From: Gemmatimonadales bacterium
Lineage (GTDB): Bacteria; Gemmatimonadota; Gemmatimonadetes; Longimicrobiales; Gaopeijiaceae
NCBI GenBank assembly: GCA_007695225.1
Contig: REED01000086.1
Coordinates: 1 to 36,542, forward strand
Reading direction: 5' to 3'
DNA: 36,542 nt
Positions 9,154 through 17,383 of the stretch are shown here, piece by piece (within the stretch, counting starts at the first letter, position 1; each line of letters starts with the position of its first letter). Under the pieces are notes generated by a model that searched no databases, had not been told where the DNA came from, and saw only the letters and a list, made by a program, of their open reading frames with translations. The position numbers and the translations under genes were made by a program.

Positions 9154-10491
9154 CTACCGGGGGAAACTCGGCTCCATCCGGAGGAAGTCGATCCCCGCCG
9201 CCTGCTGCCCAACCGCGACGGAAGCCACCATCCGGAAGCTTCCCAGGTCGAAGACATCCACCTTTCCGGGCTCTGAGCCTACTCCTTCCACGCTTACGAA
9301 AGCGTAGCGGCTATCGGGAGAGATGGTGACGCCGTGGACCACGGTGGTGGAGGTGGGGGTCACCGCCAGGCTCTCGCCGGTGGCGGTGTCGAAGAACTCC
9401 ACCGCATCCCCCTGTTTCAGGGTGGCCACCAGAAGGCGGCCGTCGGGGGTGGGCTCCAGATTGTAGGGCCCCCTTCCGGTGGCGAACCTGCGTACCAGAC
9501 TCCAGTCCGCCACATCCACCTCCAGGATCTGGTCCGCCCCATTGCAAGCGACCCAGAGCCGGGATCCGTCCGGGGATGGCACCGCCCAGGTGGGGGAGCA
9601 ACTGGCGTGATGCCCGGCACGCTCCATGGCACCAGTCATGGGCGAAACGCCCTGCGGATCCCCGGGTGCGGCATGATCCCCGTGCCCACCGTGGGCTCCA
9701 TGGTCCATCCCCGCCCCGTGATCCTCCCCGTGCTCCATGGCCACGGCATCCGCTGGGAGCGGGCCTTCGTTCCCCACGTCCACCGAGAACCGCCGGGACA
9801 CCCGGAAGGTGTGGGTGTCCACCTCCACCAGTTGATCGTCCATCATGCAGACGCTGTAGACGTGGATTCCCCCCGGGTGCGCCCGGACCCCGTGGGGCAT
9901 GGTGCACATCTCGATCTGGGCTACCTCAACCACGTCCGGGGTGTAGACCACCGACATGGTGGACGGAACCATGGAGCCGTAGAGGTTGAAGTTCACCACG
10001 AACGCGTATAGGCCATCAGAAGTAAGGTCCATGGTCGCAGGGAAACGCCCCAGGAGGATGGGCTCCGCCACCAGGCTATCCGGACCCACCTCGAACTTCC
10101 AGAAGTGCCCGTCGGGCACACCATGTCCCGTGGTCAGATAGAGATATCGGGCATCGGGGGAGACCGCCACACCGTGGGGGCCCTCCACCTCGGTAGGAAG
10201 CCTCCCCACCACCGTGGAACGCTCCACCTCGATCCCCGCCGGCCCGAACCGGACCCGATGAATGCGATCGGCGGATTCGGAACCCACATAGATCCAATAA
10301 TCGGCCTCGGGCAGGGGATCCGAAGCCGTTCCCGGCGAGGGCCCCTCCATCGCCGGTCCGCTCCCGACTCCGCATCCCGCCAGGAGGAGAGCCGTTCCCA
10401 GGATCAGGCCCGCGACCCTGCCCCCCATCCGCAGAGGAATCGCCCCATCCTTCCTCTCACTCGCCATCCGGTTCCATTCGATCCGAGTCAT
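9154..10491 (-). CDS. Beta-propeller (YVTN-like) lipoprotein with a His-rich loop
   Basis: 445 residues with a lipoprotein signal (LILGTALLLAGC). ATG 10491 has GGAGG seven bases upstream. Repeated xHGVxxSPDxRY strands (GPHGVAVSPDARYLYLTT, VVHGVTISPDSRYAFVS) mark a seven-bladed-type propeller related to YVTN/YncE proteins. One loop is strikingly His-rich (EHGEDHGAGMDHGAHGGHGD). Invariant pairs CTMPHG...YSVCMMDD and CSPTWA...ACN are shared with the paralogue at 22362-23516. The conserved His and Cys suggest metal binding, by loose analogy with other metal-carrying propellers; that is inference. It is probably anchored to a membrane and faces the periplasm or exterior. Its role is unknown. Confidence 0.87.
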   Translation of the reverse strand: MTRIEWNRMASERKDGAIPLRMGGRVAGLILGTALLLAGCGVGSGPAMEGPSPGTASDPLPEADYWIYVGSESADRIHRVRFGPAGIEVERSTVVGRLPTEVEGPHGVAVSPDARYLYLTTGHGVPDGHFWKFEVGPDSLVAEPILLGRFPATMDLTSDGLYAFVVNFNLYGSMVPSTMSVVYTPDVVEVAQIEMCTMPHGVRAHPGGIHVYSVCMMDDQLVEVDTHTFRVSRRFSVDVGNEGPLPADAVAMEHGEDHGAGMDHGAHGGHGDHAAPGDPQGVSPMTGAMERAGHHASCSPTWAVPSPDGSRLWVACNGADQILEVDVADWSLVRRFATGRGPYNLEPTPDGRLLVATLKQGDAVEFFDTATGESLAVTPTSTTVVHGVTISPDSRYAFVSVEGVGSEPGKVDVFDLGSFRMVASVAVGQQAAGIDFLRMEPSFPR

Positions 10492-10654
10492 CTCGCGACC
10501 TCCGTCTCCTTCCCGTTCACGCCCCTCATATGTGACCTGGCCCCCTCGAGACCTCTACCCCTGACTGAGGAAAATGTAGTGGAGGGATCCCGGTTGCGCA
10601 GGATGAGGGCAAGAGGGGGGGACCGAGGGGCGGTTGCATCGTTCGCTCCGGTAT

Positions 10655-12034
10655 TCAGGGGACGGTGGCCTCAAACCGGCCCGGAACCCCTGCCAGGAGG
10701 ACGGAGAGCAGATAGACATGCTCCGCGGCCCCCATCATCGCACTGACGTCGGCCCACTCCTCCGGGTCCCCCCGGGCTCCACCCCGACTTCCCCCCAGCC
10801 CGATGGCGGGGATGCCCGCGGCCACCGCCACGTTCAGGTTGGACGAACCGGCAGGAGAGAGGGATGGCTCCAGCTCCATGGACCGGGCCACCGCCACAGA
10901 ACTCCGGACCAGTCCCGACGCCAGGGCACCGGGGATCTGTCCACCCGGCATCTGCTGTTCCTCCTCCAGACGCAGGGAGATTCCGGTCTCCTCCGACACC
11001 TCCGCCAGGATCTCGCCGACGGCGGCCTCCATCTCATGGACCCGGGACAGGTCCAGGGAGCGGAGGTCCAGAGAGAACCATCCCTCCGCCGGCTTGTGGT
11101 TGAATACCGCCCCGCTCTCGAGGATGGCCACGTTGAGGATGGTCCGCTCTTCGGCGTCCTGCCATTCGGCCGATCGAGTCAGGATGCGATCCACCGCCCG
11201 GGCCAGCCCCTGATTGACGTTGGGGAGGCCTCCTCCCAGGGAGTGCCCCGGTGGTCCTTCACCCCGGACCCGCCACCAGTGGATGGCCAACCCTCCGTAG
11301 CTGATGGATCGACCGTCACCCAGGATATCCACGTAGGCCAGGGCCCGGTCCCCCAGTTCCTGCACCAGGGCCCGCATCCCCCGCAGTCCGGTCTCCTCCT
11401 GCGCCACCGCAGCGAAGACCAGATCGTGCTCTGGCTGCAGGCCCGTTTCCAGGTAGGCCCGGGCGGCCTCCAGCATGGAAACGGTGATGGAAGAGGTATT
11501 GGTCCCCGGTCCCACGACCCGCCCGTCTTCCACGAACGGACCTATCTCCGCTGCTCGTTGATGTGCCGCCACCGTGGCCAGATCATCCAGGGTGGAGATG
11601 AAGACCACCGCCCTTCCACTCTGCCCGGGGATCACCCCCACGGCATTGGGGGATCCGTCCACCCGGACATCCTGAAGCCCCATGGCCTCCATTTCTGCAG
11701 CCACCCTCCGGGCGCGCTCCAGCTCCTCTCCCGACGGGCTGACGATCCCACCGATCTCCACCAGCAGTTCCGCCGCAGCCGGACCTCGGAGCCGGAGAGC
11801 CTCCAATCCGTGCCGCACCGTGGAATCCTGGAGGGCCTGGCGCAGGCGTGCGTCCGGGTCCGCACCCTGGCCGGAAATCCCCGGGTGGGAAAGGGCCGCC
11901 GCCTGAGGCGCGAGGAGGGGTTGGGAAGAAGTCGCTGCCGGCGCGGCGGAGAATGCGGCGGCATGAGCGGAAGGGGAAAGCTGGGAAGTGGCCGGGACGG
12001 CCATGGCGGTGGCAAGAAGGAGACGTAGGATCAT
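10655..12034 (-). CDS. M20-family peptidase homologue, probably catalytically dead
   Basis: 459 residues. ATG 12034 opens directly onto a signal peptide (MILRLLLATAMAVPATSQ). The fold-level pattern of an M20 protein is present in order: a LLVEIGGIVSPSGEELERARRVAAEMEAMG-type N-terminus, AQEETGLRGM (the Glu-Glu pair at 213/214), a YVDILGDG aspartate, a GPPGHSLGG lid sequence and SSNLNVAVAAGIPAIGLG. The ligand sites differ: the usual GHxDTV is STLDDL (Thr148 in place of His), the bridging-Asp motif reads GPGTNTSS, and the final His motif reads GDPEEWADV. Two or three zinc ligands are therefore missing, so a non-enzymatic or altered role is likely. It is a complete ORF with no frameshift. An ATG at 12124 would add a non-signal extension and is less likely. 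Confidence 0.85.
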   Translation of the reverse strand: MILRLLLATAMAVPATSQLSPSAHAAAFSAAPAATSSQPLLAPQAAALSHPGISGQGADPDARLRQALQDSTVRHGLEALRLRGPAAAELLVEIGGIVSPSGEELERARRVAAEMEAMGLQDVRVDGSPNAVGVIPGQSGRAVVFISTLDDLATVAAHQRAAEIGPFVEDGRVVGPGTNTSSITVSMLEAARAYLETGLQPEHDLVFAAVAQEETGLRGMRALVQELGDRALAYVDILGDGRSISYGGLAIHWWRVRGEGPPGHSLGGGLPNVNQGLARAVDRILTRSAEWQDAEERTILNVAILESGAVFNHKPAEGWFSLDLRSLDLSRVHEMEAAVGEILAEVSEETGISLRLEEEQQMPGGQIPGALASGLVRSSVAVARSMELEPSLSPAGSSNLNVAVAAGIPAIGLGGSRGGARGDPEEWADVSAMMGAAEHVYLLSVLLAGVPGRFEATVP

Positions 12035-12153
12035 GACCTGGAAGGCAAGGGTGGGAAGCAGGACTGTGGAGCGGACCGAATGGAAAGGACGCGGGTAGCC
12101 GGGCGAATCCCATATACGATGCATCTAGACGAAACCCAGCGAAAGGAGGGATC

Positions 12154-12585
12154 ATGGCGATCCGAAGCGCAACGGCCGTATGGAAGGGAAGCCTGACAGA
12201 AGGAACGGGAACACTCTCATCGGAGAGCGGAGCCATCCAGGAAGCGGCGTACTCCTTTCCTTCCCGCTTCCAGGAGGGAGAGGGGACCAACCCGGAAGAG
12301 CTCATCGCGGCAGCCCATGCCGGCTGCTTCTCCATGGCCCTTTCCCACGGTCTCGCCCAGGCCGGGCATGCCCCGACACGGGTCACGACCAAGGCGCACG
12401 TCCACCTGGACAAGGGGGACGAAGGCTTCTCCATCACGCGCATTGAACTGGTCTGCGAAGCGGTGGTCCCCGGGATCGACGAGGCTGCCTTCCAGGAGCA
12501 GGCAGAGGGGGCCAAGAAGGGATGCCCCGTCTCGAGGGCGCTGAGCGCGATTCCCATTGAGTTGAAGGCGACCCTGGCCACGTGA
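12154..12585 (+). CDS. osmC: OsmC-family organic hydroperoxide-reducing protein
   Basis: 143 residues, the normal length for OsmC. It carries the two redox cysteines in AAHAGCFSMALS (Cys58) and KKGCPVSRAL (Cys124), and the NPEELIAAAHAGC core motif with its active-site Glu. OsmC proteins are cytoplasmic thiol peroxidases that reduce organic hydroperoxides. ATG 12154 has an AAGGAGG four bases upstream. The gene is divergent from the degenerate M20 gene; CATATACGAT at about 12110-12120 is a plausible -10 region, without a clear -35. Confidence 0.93.
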   Translation: MAIRSATAVWKGSLTEGTGTLSSESGAIQEAAYSFPSRFQEGEGTNPEELIAAAHAGCFSMALSHGLAQAGHAPTRVTTKAHVHLDKGDEGFSITRIELVCEAVVPGIDEAAFQEQAEGAKKGCPVSRALSAIPIELKATLAT

Positions 12586-12613
12586 GGCAGGGAGGAAGGG
12601 GGAAGGAGCGGGA

Positions 12614-12677
12614 GGGGCGGGTCCGAGCGCGTTCACCCCTTGGAAGGGGGTTTCGGACCCGCCCCCACGATCGTGGG
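12614..12677 (+). terminator. Compound stem-loop downstream of osmC
   Basis: A perfect 13-bp inverted repeat pairs 12614-12626 with 12653-12665. Its 26-nt loop contains a second hairpin (ACCCCTTGGAAGGGGGT). A 14-bp perfect palindrome, CCCACGATCGTGGG (12664-12677), abuts the right arm. There is no T run, so it is not a classic intrinsic terminator; it may stop or stabilise the osmC transcript, or hold a regulatory site before the CorC-like gene. Confidence 0.55.
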
Positions 12678-12748
12678 ACTTGTGACCCCTCCAGCACCCA
12701 CCCATCTTCTTCGGGAATGAGTACCTACCCCTCCCTTCCCATTCCGGG

Positions 12749-14041
12749 ATGACCACCCTTCTCTGGGTCCTGGGCCTCTCTCTCGGCATCTCCTTCCTCT
12801 GCTCCATCCTGGAAGCGGTCCTTCTCTCCATCAACCACGCCTTCGTGGCCGTGCTTCGAGACGAGGGCGATCGGACGGGAGAGATCCTCCACCGAATGCA
12901 GCAGAGGATCGACGAGCCCATCTCGGCGATCCTGACCCTCAACACCATCGCCCACACCGTGGGCGCGGCCATGGGGGGTGGGCTGGCCCTTCAGTTGTTC
13001 GGGCAGGAGTGGATTGCGGTCTTCTCCGCCGTCCTCACCCTGGCCATCCTCCTCTTCTCCGAGATCCTCCCCAAGACCTTGGGGGCCACCTTCTGGAAGG
13101 AGCTGGCGCGGCCCACGGCCTGGTTCCTCCGCGGTCTGATCATTGTCATGAAGCCGGTGCTCATTCCCCTGTCGGTCTTCTCATCGGTCATTTCACGGGG
13201 CCGGGAGCATCGCTCCACGGTGAGCCGAGCGGAGCTGGAGGTGCTGGCGGAGATCGGACGGCGGGAAGGAACGCTGGACGAGGAAGAATGGCGGGTGGTG
13301 ACCAACGTCATGAACCTGTCCGAGGTGACGGCAGGCGAAGTCATGACCCCGCGCACCGACATGGTGGCAGTTCCCTCTGAAGCTACGGTGGAGGAGGCCA
13401 AGGCCCTGATGCTGGACGCAGGCCACCTCCGAATCCCCGTCTTCGATGGCTCCCTGGACCGGATCGTGGGACTCCTCCTGGCCCGGGACCTCTGGCAAGC
13501 GGATCGGGAGGGGGTGGAAATGATCTCCGGGGTGTACCGTCCCGCTCAGTACGCCCCGGCGTCCAAGCCGGTGGAGGACCTGATCCAGGAGATGCGGAAG
13601 TCCCGGGCCAAGATGGTCATCATCCTGGATGAGTACGGCGGGACCGCAGGGCTGGCGACACTGGAGGACCTTCTCGAGGAGATCGTGGGAGAGATCCAGG
13701 ACGAGCACGAAGCGGACGAGCCCCTGGATTTCCAGACCCTGGGTGGCGGCGTTACCCGGATCTGGGGGGGAGTGGCGCTTCGCGACGTAAACGAGCACCT
13801 GGGGCTCTCGCTCCCGGAGGATGATTTCGATACCGTGGGCGGATTCGTCTTCGGAGGCCTGAACCGCATCCCGGTGGTTGGGGACATGGTGGAGGTGGAA
13901 GGGGGGACCTTCCGGGTGGTGAAAATGCGGGGGCGGCGGGTGGAGTTCCTTCGGTTCCTACCGGACCGAAGCCCGGCGGACCTGCACCCGGAGGCGTTAC
14001 GAAGCAGGGAGTTACGGGGTGAGGACTCAGCCGCCGGTTGA
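12749..14041 (+). CDS. CNNM/CorC (HlyC) family membrane protein with CBS domains
   Basis: 430 residues in the standard three-part layout. The N-terminal DUF21/CNNM membrane domain (~1-150) has helices and SEILPKTLG (104-112). A CBS pair (~195-315) starts with GEVMTPRTDMVAVPSEAT and continues through HLRIPVFDGSLDRIVGLLLARDL and IILDEYGGTAGLATLEDLLEEIVGEI. A C-terminal CorC_HlyC domain (~325-410) contains DDFDTVGGFVFGGLNRIPVVGD. Related proteins act in magnesium or cobalt transport or homeostasis; the ion here is not shown by sequence. The 3' end overlaps the 3' end of convergent lspA by 15 bases. Confidence 0.92.
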   Translation: MTTLLWVLGLSLGISFLCSILEAVLLSINHAFVAVLRDEGDRTGEILHRMQQRIDEPISAILTLNTIAHTVGAAMGGGLALQLFGQEWIAVFSAVLTLAILLFSEILPKTLGATFWKELARPTAWFLRGLIIVMKPVLIPLSVFSSVISRGREHRSTVSRAELEVLAEIGRREGTLDEEEWRVVTNVMNLSEVTAGEVMTPRTDMVAVPSEATVEEAKALMLDAGHLRIPVFDGSLDRIVGLLLARDLWQADREGVEMISGVYRPAQYAPASKPVEDLIQEMRKSRAKMVIILDEYGGTAGLATLEDLLEEIVGEIQDEHEADEPLDFQTLGGGVTRIWGGVALRDVNEHLGLSLPEDDFDTVGGFVFGGLNRIPVVGDMVEVEGGTFRVVKMRGRRVEFLRFLPDRSPADLHPEALRSRELRGEDSAAG

Positions 14042-14671
14042 GGGGTCCGATTCCTTGGCGCGACCCGGATCCGGGTCCGGAGCGGGGGGTGAGGCTGCAG
14101 TCGTTGTTGGAGTCGAGGCCGGAGCCTCCGACGTGCCGGTGGTCTTCGCCGGAGAGGAACCGGAATTCCCCTCATCACGATCCTCCTCACCCCCTTGCTC
14201 ACCGTTGGCCAGGGCCATGTCCTCCATCCAGAAGGAAGCCGCCAGGAGGATGGCTCCCACGGTGATCCCCATGTCCGCCACGTTGAAGATGGGGAAGAGC
14301 ATGAAGCCCAGGTCCACCGGACCGAGGAAGTCCACCACCCCCCGTTCCCATCGAACCCGATCGTAGAGATTCCCCAGGGCGCCACCCAGGACCAGGGAGG
14401 CCGCCACGATCCGTAGCCAATCCCGCCGGTCGGCCCGGGCCAGGACCAGGACCAGGAATCCAATGGCAAGCACGGTCACGGGGATGAAGACCATGCGGGG
14501 ATCGCTTCCGATCCGGATCCCGAAGGCCGCACCCTGGTTGAAGGCCAGGGTGAGGGGAAGCAAACCGCCCAGCAACTCCATGCTCCGTCCGCCCGCCAGG
14601 TTGGAGAGGGCCCAACTCTTGGACCAGAGATCCAAGACCAGGACCCCTCCGGCGAGAAGACCAGCGGTCAT
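14027..14671 (-). CDS. lspA: Lipoprotein signal peptidase (signal peptidase II) with an extra C-terminal tail
   Basis: 214 residues. LspA is an inner-membrane aspartyl protease that cuts prolipoproteins just before the lipidated Cys. Visible motifs are LDLWSKSWA, FNQGAAFG, GGALGNLYDRV with catalytic Asp104, and FPIFNVADMGITVGA with catalytic Asp133, plus four hydrophobic helices. Start ATG 14671 matches the usual LspA N-terminus; the frame stays open upstream to ATG 14920, but that extension is proline-rich and unlike LspA. The enzyme core ends near residue 155 and is followed by about 60 hydrophilic residues rich in Glu, Asp, Ser, Thr, Pro and Ala, an unusual extension. Several lipoproteins in this window would be substrates. 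Confidence 0.93.
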   Translation of the reverse strand: MTAGLLAGGVLVLDLWSKSWALSNLAGGRSMELLGGLLPLTLAFNQGAAFGIRIGSDPRMVFIPVTVLAIGFLVLVLARADRRDWLRIVAASLVLGGALGNLYDRVRWERGVVDFLGPVDLGFMLFPIFNVADMGITVGAILLAASFWMEDMALANGEQGGEEDRDEGNSGSSPAKTTGTSEAPASTPTTTAASPPAPDPDPGRAKESDPSTGG

Positions 14672-14984
14672 CCACTTCGCGTTCAAGAACGGCTCCCGAC
14701 CAGGGCAGTTGATCCGTGTTCCAGGGGAAAGACCGGGACACGTGAGGGTACGCAGGAATCTGGAGCATGCCTCGGGAGAGGTCCACCCCCCGGAAGGCCC
14801 TGGCGAGAAGGGCGTTGACGAAGGAGAGGGACCCTTTCCCTGCTCGCTCCAGTCCCCTACCCTACCTTCTGGGTCGACCTTCCGGCCCGACCTTCTGGCC
14901 CTGCCCCCCGGCCCTTGCATCGCGCTTCTGTCTCAAGGTTCCCGGGGCTGAGGCCCTTCGCCTCCCACCGCCCCTGCCGTCTCC
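14672..14984. other. Divergent intergenic region between lspA and the solute-binding lipoprotein gene
   Basis: 313 bp between divergent starts, so promoters for both genes should lie here, but I see no convincing -35/-10 pair. A 14-base unit (CGACCTTCYGGCCC) occurs twice in tandem at 14875-14901. No RNA gene or coding potential beyond the open upstream frame of lspA is evident. Confidence 0.4.
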
Positions 14985-15953
14985 ATGCTCCCACCCCGAA
15001 CCCGCGCGCCTGGCCACCTGTCCTCTCTGCGAACGGCGTCCTTCCTCCTTCTCGTGCTGCTCCTGGCGGGATGTGGACCGGAGGCCGCCGAAGGCCCCCG
15101 GGAAGAACCCACAGTAGCTGCGGACCCCCTCGACTCCGAGACCGATGCGGCGATCCAGCCCCTCCGGGGATCCTCCCTCTCACAGGCCAGAGCCACTGGG
15201 GAGGCGCACCTGGTGGTCCACTACGTTCCATCCTCGGGTTTTGCCTATACCGATGCCGACGGGGTCCTCACCGGCGTGACGGTGGAACTGATGAGGTCCT
15301 TCGCTCGGTGGCTCGAGGAAACCCGGGGGATGCAGGTGGAGATGTCGTTCGTGGGCGAGGAACGATGGGCCACCTTCTATGAACGGGTCCGGGCCTCGGA
15401 AGGAGGGGTGTTCGGGATCGGGAACGTCACCATCACCGAGCCCCGACGTGACGAGGTGGATTTCTCCCCTCCCTACATGTCCAACGTGGCCATCCTCATG
15501 ACCCACGAGGAGGTGCCGGAACTGACCTCCATGGAGGCCATCGGGGAGGCCTTCGAGGGACTCGTGGGACTCACCTACCCCGGCACCCTCCACGAGACCC
15601 GGATCGAAGCCATCCGCCGCGAGTACTTTCCGGAGATGGAGACGCTGGACGTGGCCTCCAACGACGAGCTCGTGGGACGGGTGGCCTCAGGCGAGGGGTA
15701 TTTCGGGTACGTGGATATCTACAACTTCTGGCGGGCCGTGGAGGCAGGGGCACCGCTCCGACATCATCCGGTCGGGGACGACGCGTCGGAGACCTTCGGG
15801 GTGATCCTCCCCCGGGGTTCGGACTGGACCCCCGTCCTGGCCGACTTCTTCCAGACCGATGGCCCCCTGCAGGAGACGGAGACTTTCCGGTCGCTCCTCA
15901 GGGAGCACCTGGGGGAGGAACTGGCCGGCCTTCTCCGGCCCGCCTCTCCCTGA
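14985..15953 (+). CDS. Periplasmic solute-binding lipoprotein (bacterial extracellular solute-binding family 3)
   Basis: 322 residues beginning with a lipoprotein signal (FLLLVLLLAGC, Cys30) and a disordered linker to about 65. The body fits SBP family 3: LVVHYVPSSGFAYTDADGVLTGVTVELMRSFARWL, then VFGIGNVTITEPRRDEVDFSPPYMSNVAILMT, the characteristic segment where ligand-binding residues lie, and a second lobe (LVGRVASGEGYFGYVDIYNFWRAV). Family members bind amino acids or small polar solutes for ABC importers, or serve as sensor modules or lytic-transglycosylase partners. No permease or ATPase gene adjoins it, so the role is open. The stop codon lies at the start of a 24-bp tandem repeat. Confidence 0.85.
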   Translation: MLPPRTRAPGHLSSLRTASFLLLVLLLAGCGPEAAEGPREEPTVAADPLDSETDAAIQPLRGSSLSQARATGEAHLVVHYVPSSGFAYTDADGVLTGVTVELMRSFARWLEETRGMQVEMSFVGEERWATFYERVRASEGGVFGIGNVTITEPRRDEVDFSPPYMSNVAILMTHEEVPELTSMEAIGEAFEGLVGLTYPGTLHETRIEAIRREYFPEMETLDVASNDELVGRVASGEGYFGYVDIYNFWRAVEAGAPLRHHPVGDDASETFGVILPRGSDWTPVLADFFQTDGPLQETETFRSLLREHLGEELAGLLRPASP

Positions 15954-16000
15954 GGCCCGGCGAGGGCGGGCGAGCGAGGCCCGGCGAGGGCGGGCGAGCG
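15953..16000. repeat. Perfect 24-bp tandem duplication
   Basis: Two identical 24-bp copies (15953-15976 and 15977-16000), GC-rich and containing GGCGGGCGAGCG, begin on the last base of the solute-binding protein stop codon. They fill most of the spacer before the convergent PPK2 gene. Confidence 0.9.
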
Positions 16001-16034
16001 CTGAAATCCAGCGGGGTACGGGCGGGTGGGAGTC

Positions 16035-16838
16035 TCACTCCACCCGGATTCCCTCCAGGTCCAGGCTCGACTCGGGGAAGCGCATCTCCAGGCGCTCCAG
16101 CGTCTCCACCAGAACCCGGGCCACCACCAGGTTTCGGTACCATTTCGAGTTGGCAGGGATGGCGTACCACGGTGCCCACGGGGTACTGGTGCGGGTGAGG
16201 GCCACCTGGAAGGCCTCCTGGTAGTCATCCCAGAGCTTCCGCTCCTCCAGGTCCGCCGGGCTGAACTTCCAGTGTTTCTCCGGGTCGTCCAGCCGGGCCT
16301 GGAGCCGACGCGCCTGTTCATCTTTCGAGATATGGAGAAAGAACTTGAGGATGATGGTCCCCTCGTCGGCCAGCATGCGTTCGAAATCCCGGATGTGGTC
16401 GTACCGCCGCTCCCAGACCTCGGGCGCTACCAGGTTCCGGACCCGGACCACCAGGACATCCTCGTAGTGGCTTCGGTTGAAGATCCGGATCTCACCCCGG
16501 GCCGGGGTCTCCCTGTGGATGCGCCAGAGGTAGTCGTGGGCCAGCTCCAGCGAGGAAGGGGCCTTGAAGCTGGCCACCTTGACCCCCTGGGGGTTCACGC
16601 TCCGGAAGACGTGGCGGATGACCCCATCCTTCCCCCCCGTGTCCATGGCCTGAAGAACCACCAGGACCCGGTGGCGCCCCTGGGCGTAGAGGAGCTCCTG
16701 GAGGGTACGGAGGCGCCCGGTGAGTTCCTCCAGGTACTCGTTGCCCAACGCCTTCTTCCCATCGAAGGAGAGGCGCTCCCCGGGATCGAGGTTCGACAGG
16801 CGAAAATCCGACCCGGGCTCAATGCGGTAGCGCTCCAT
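16035..16838 (-). CDS. ppk2: Polyphosphate kinase 2 family protein
   Basis: 267 residues, typical of single-domain PPK2. It shows Walker A AMDTGGKDG (64-72), the conserved VNPQGVKVASFKAP segment, the Walker B/lid region RIFNRSHYEDVLVVRV (118-133) and the C-terminal PWYAIPANSKWYRNLVV. PPK2 enzymes move phosphate between polyphosphate and nucleoside mono- or diphosphates; the class (ADP, AMP or GDP preference) cannot be settled by eye. ATG 16838 has AGGAGGG just upstream. Its start is only 23 bp from the divergent PH-domain gene. Confidence 0.93.
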   Translation of the reverse strand: MERYRIEPGSDFRLSNLDPGERLSFDGKKALGNEYLEELTGRLRTLQELLYAQGRHRVLVVLQAMDTGGKDGVIRHVFRSVNPQGVKVASFKAPSSLELAHDYLWRIHRETPARGEIRIFNRSHYEDVLVVRVRNLVAPEVWERRYDHIRDFERMLADEGTIILKFFLHISKDEQARRLQARLDDPEKHWKFSPADLEERKLWDDYQEAFQVALTRTSTPWAPWYAIPANSKWYRNLVVARVLVETLERLEMRFPESSLDLEGIRVE

Positions 16839-16861
16839 GCATCCCTCCTGAGGTGGAACCG

Positions 16862-17383
16862 ATGACGTCCGAAGGCACAACCCCCGGGAGAGGTGGAGGG
16901 TCCGGGCCGCGGCCCCTGGACCCCCGGGTACTCCGCTACTGGTGGGTGAGGGGAGGGATCCGGGCCGTGCTCCTCTCGGCGATGGTGATGGCCCTGGACC
17001 TTGGAATCCTCTTCCCCCGCCCCTTTCCCTCCGCCCTCCCTCCAGGATGGACCGGCGGAACCCTCGTGGGGATCCTCGTCCTCCTGGCCGGGGTGGTTCC
17101 CCCCCTGAGGTACCGATTCTGGCGCTTCGCGGTCCGGGAGGAGGAACTCTGGATCCGGAAGGGGATCCTCATCCGAACCGTCACGGTCATTCCCTACCGC
17201 CGACTCCAATTCGTGGACACCTCCCAGGGTCCACTGGCACGGGCCTTCCGCCTTGCGGAACTGGTGGTCTACACCGCGGCAGCGGGGGTCTCCGGTCGGA
17301 TCCCCGGGCTTGACGTGGCGGAAGCGGAGTCCCTACGGGAGGACCTGGCAAAGATGGAGTCCGGGGGGGATGAGCCTGTTTGA
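16862..17383 (+). CDS. Small bacterial PH-domain membrane protein (YdbS-like)
   Basis: 173 residues. Two hydrophobic helices (IRAVLLSAMVMALDLGILF and TLVGILVLLAGVVPPLRY) precede one bPH2 domain: FRFAVREEELWIRKGILIRTVTVIPYRRLQFVDTSQGPLARAFRLAELVVYTAA in pattern. YdbS-type proteins occur beside larger YdbT-type ones; they are membrane proteins of poorly known function. ATG 16862 is chosen because GAGGTGG lies five bases upstream; a GTG at 16853 is possible. Its 3' end overlaps the next gene by 14 bases, implying translational coupling. Confidence 0.85.
   Translation: MTSEGTTPGRGGGSGPRPLDPRVLRYWWVRGGIRAVLLSAMVMALDLGILFPRPFPSALPPGWTGGTLVGILVLLAGVVPPLRYRFWRFAVREEELWIRKGILIRTVTVIPYRRLQFVDTSQGPLARAFRLAELVVYTAAAGVSGRIPGLDVAEAESLREDLAKMESGGDEPV

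Noticed and set aside
14672..14920. N-terminal extension of lspA to ATG 14920
   Set aside because: The added 83 residues are Pro/Gly/Arg-rich and precede the normal LspA N-terminus; no ribosome-binding site supports it.
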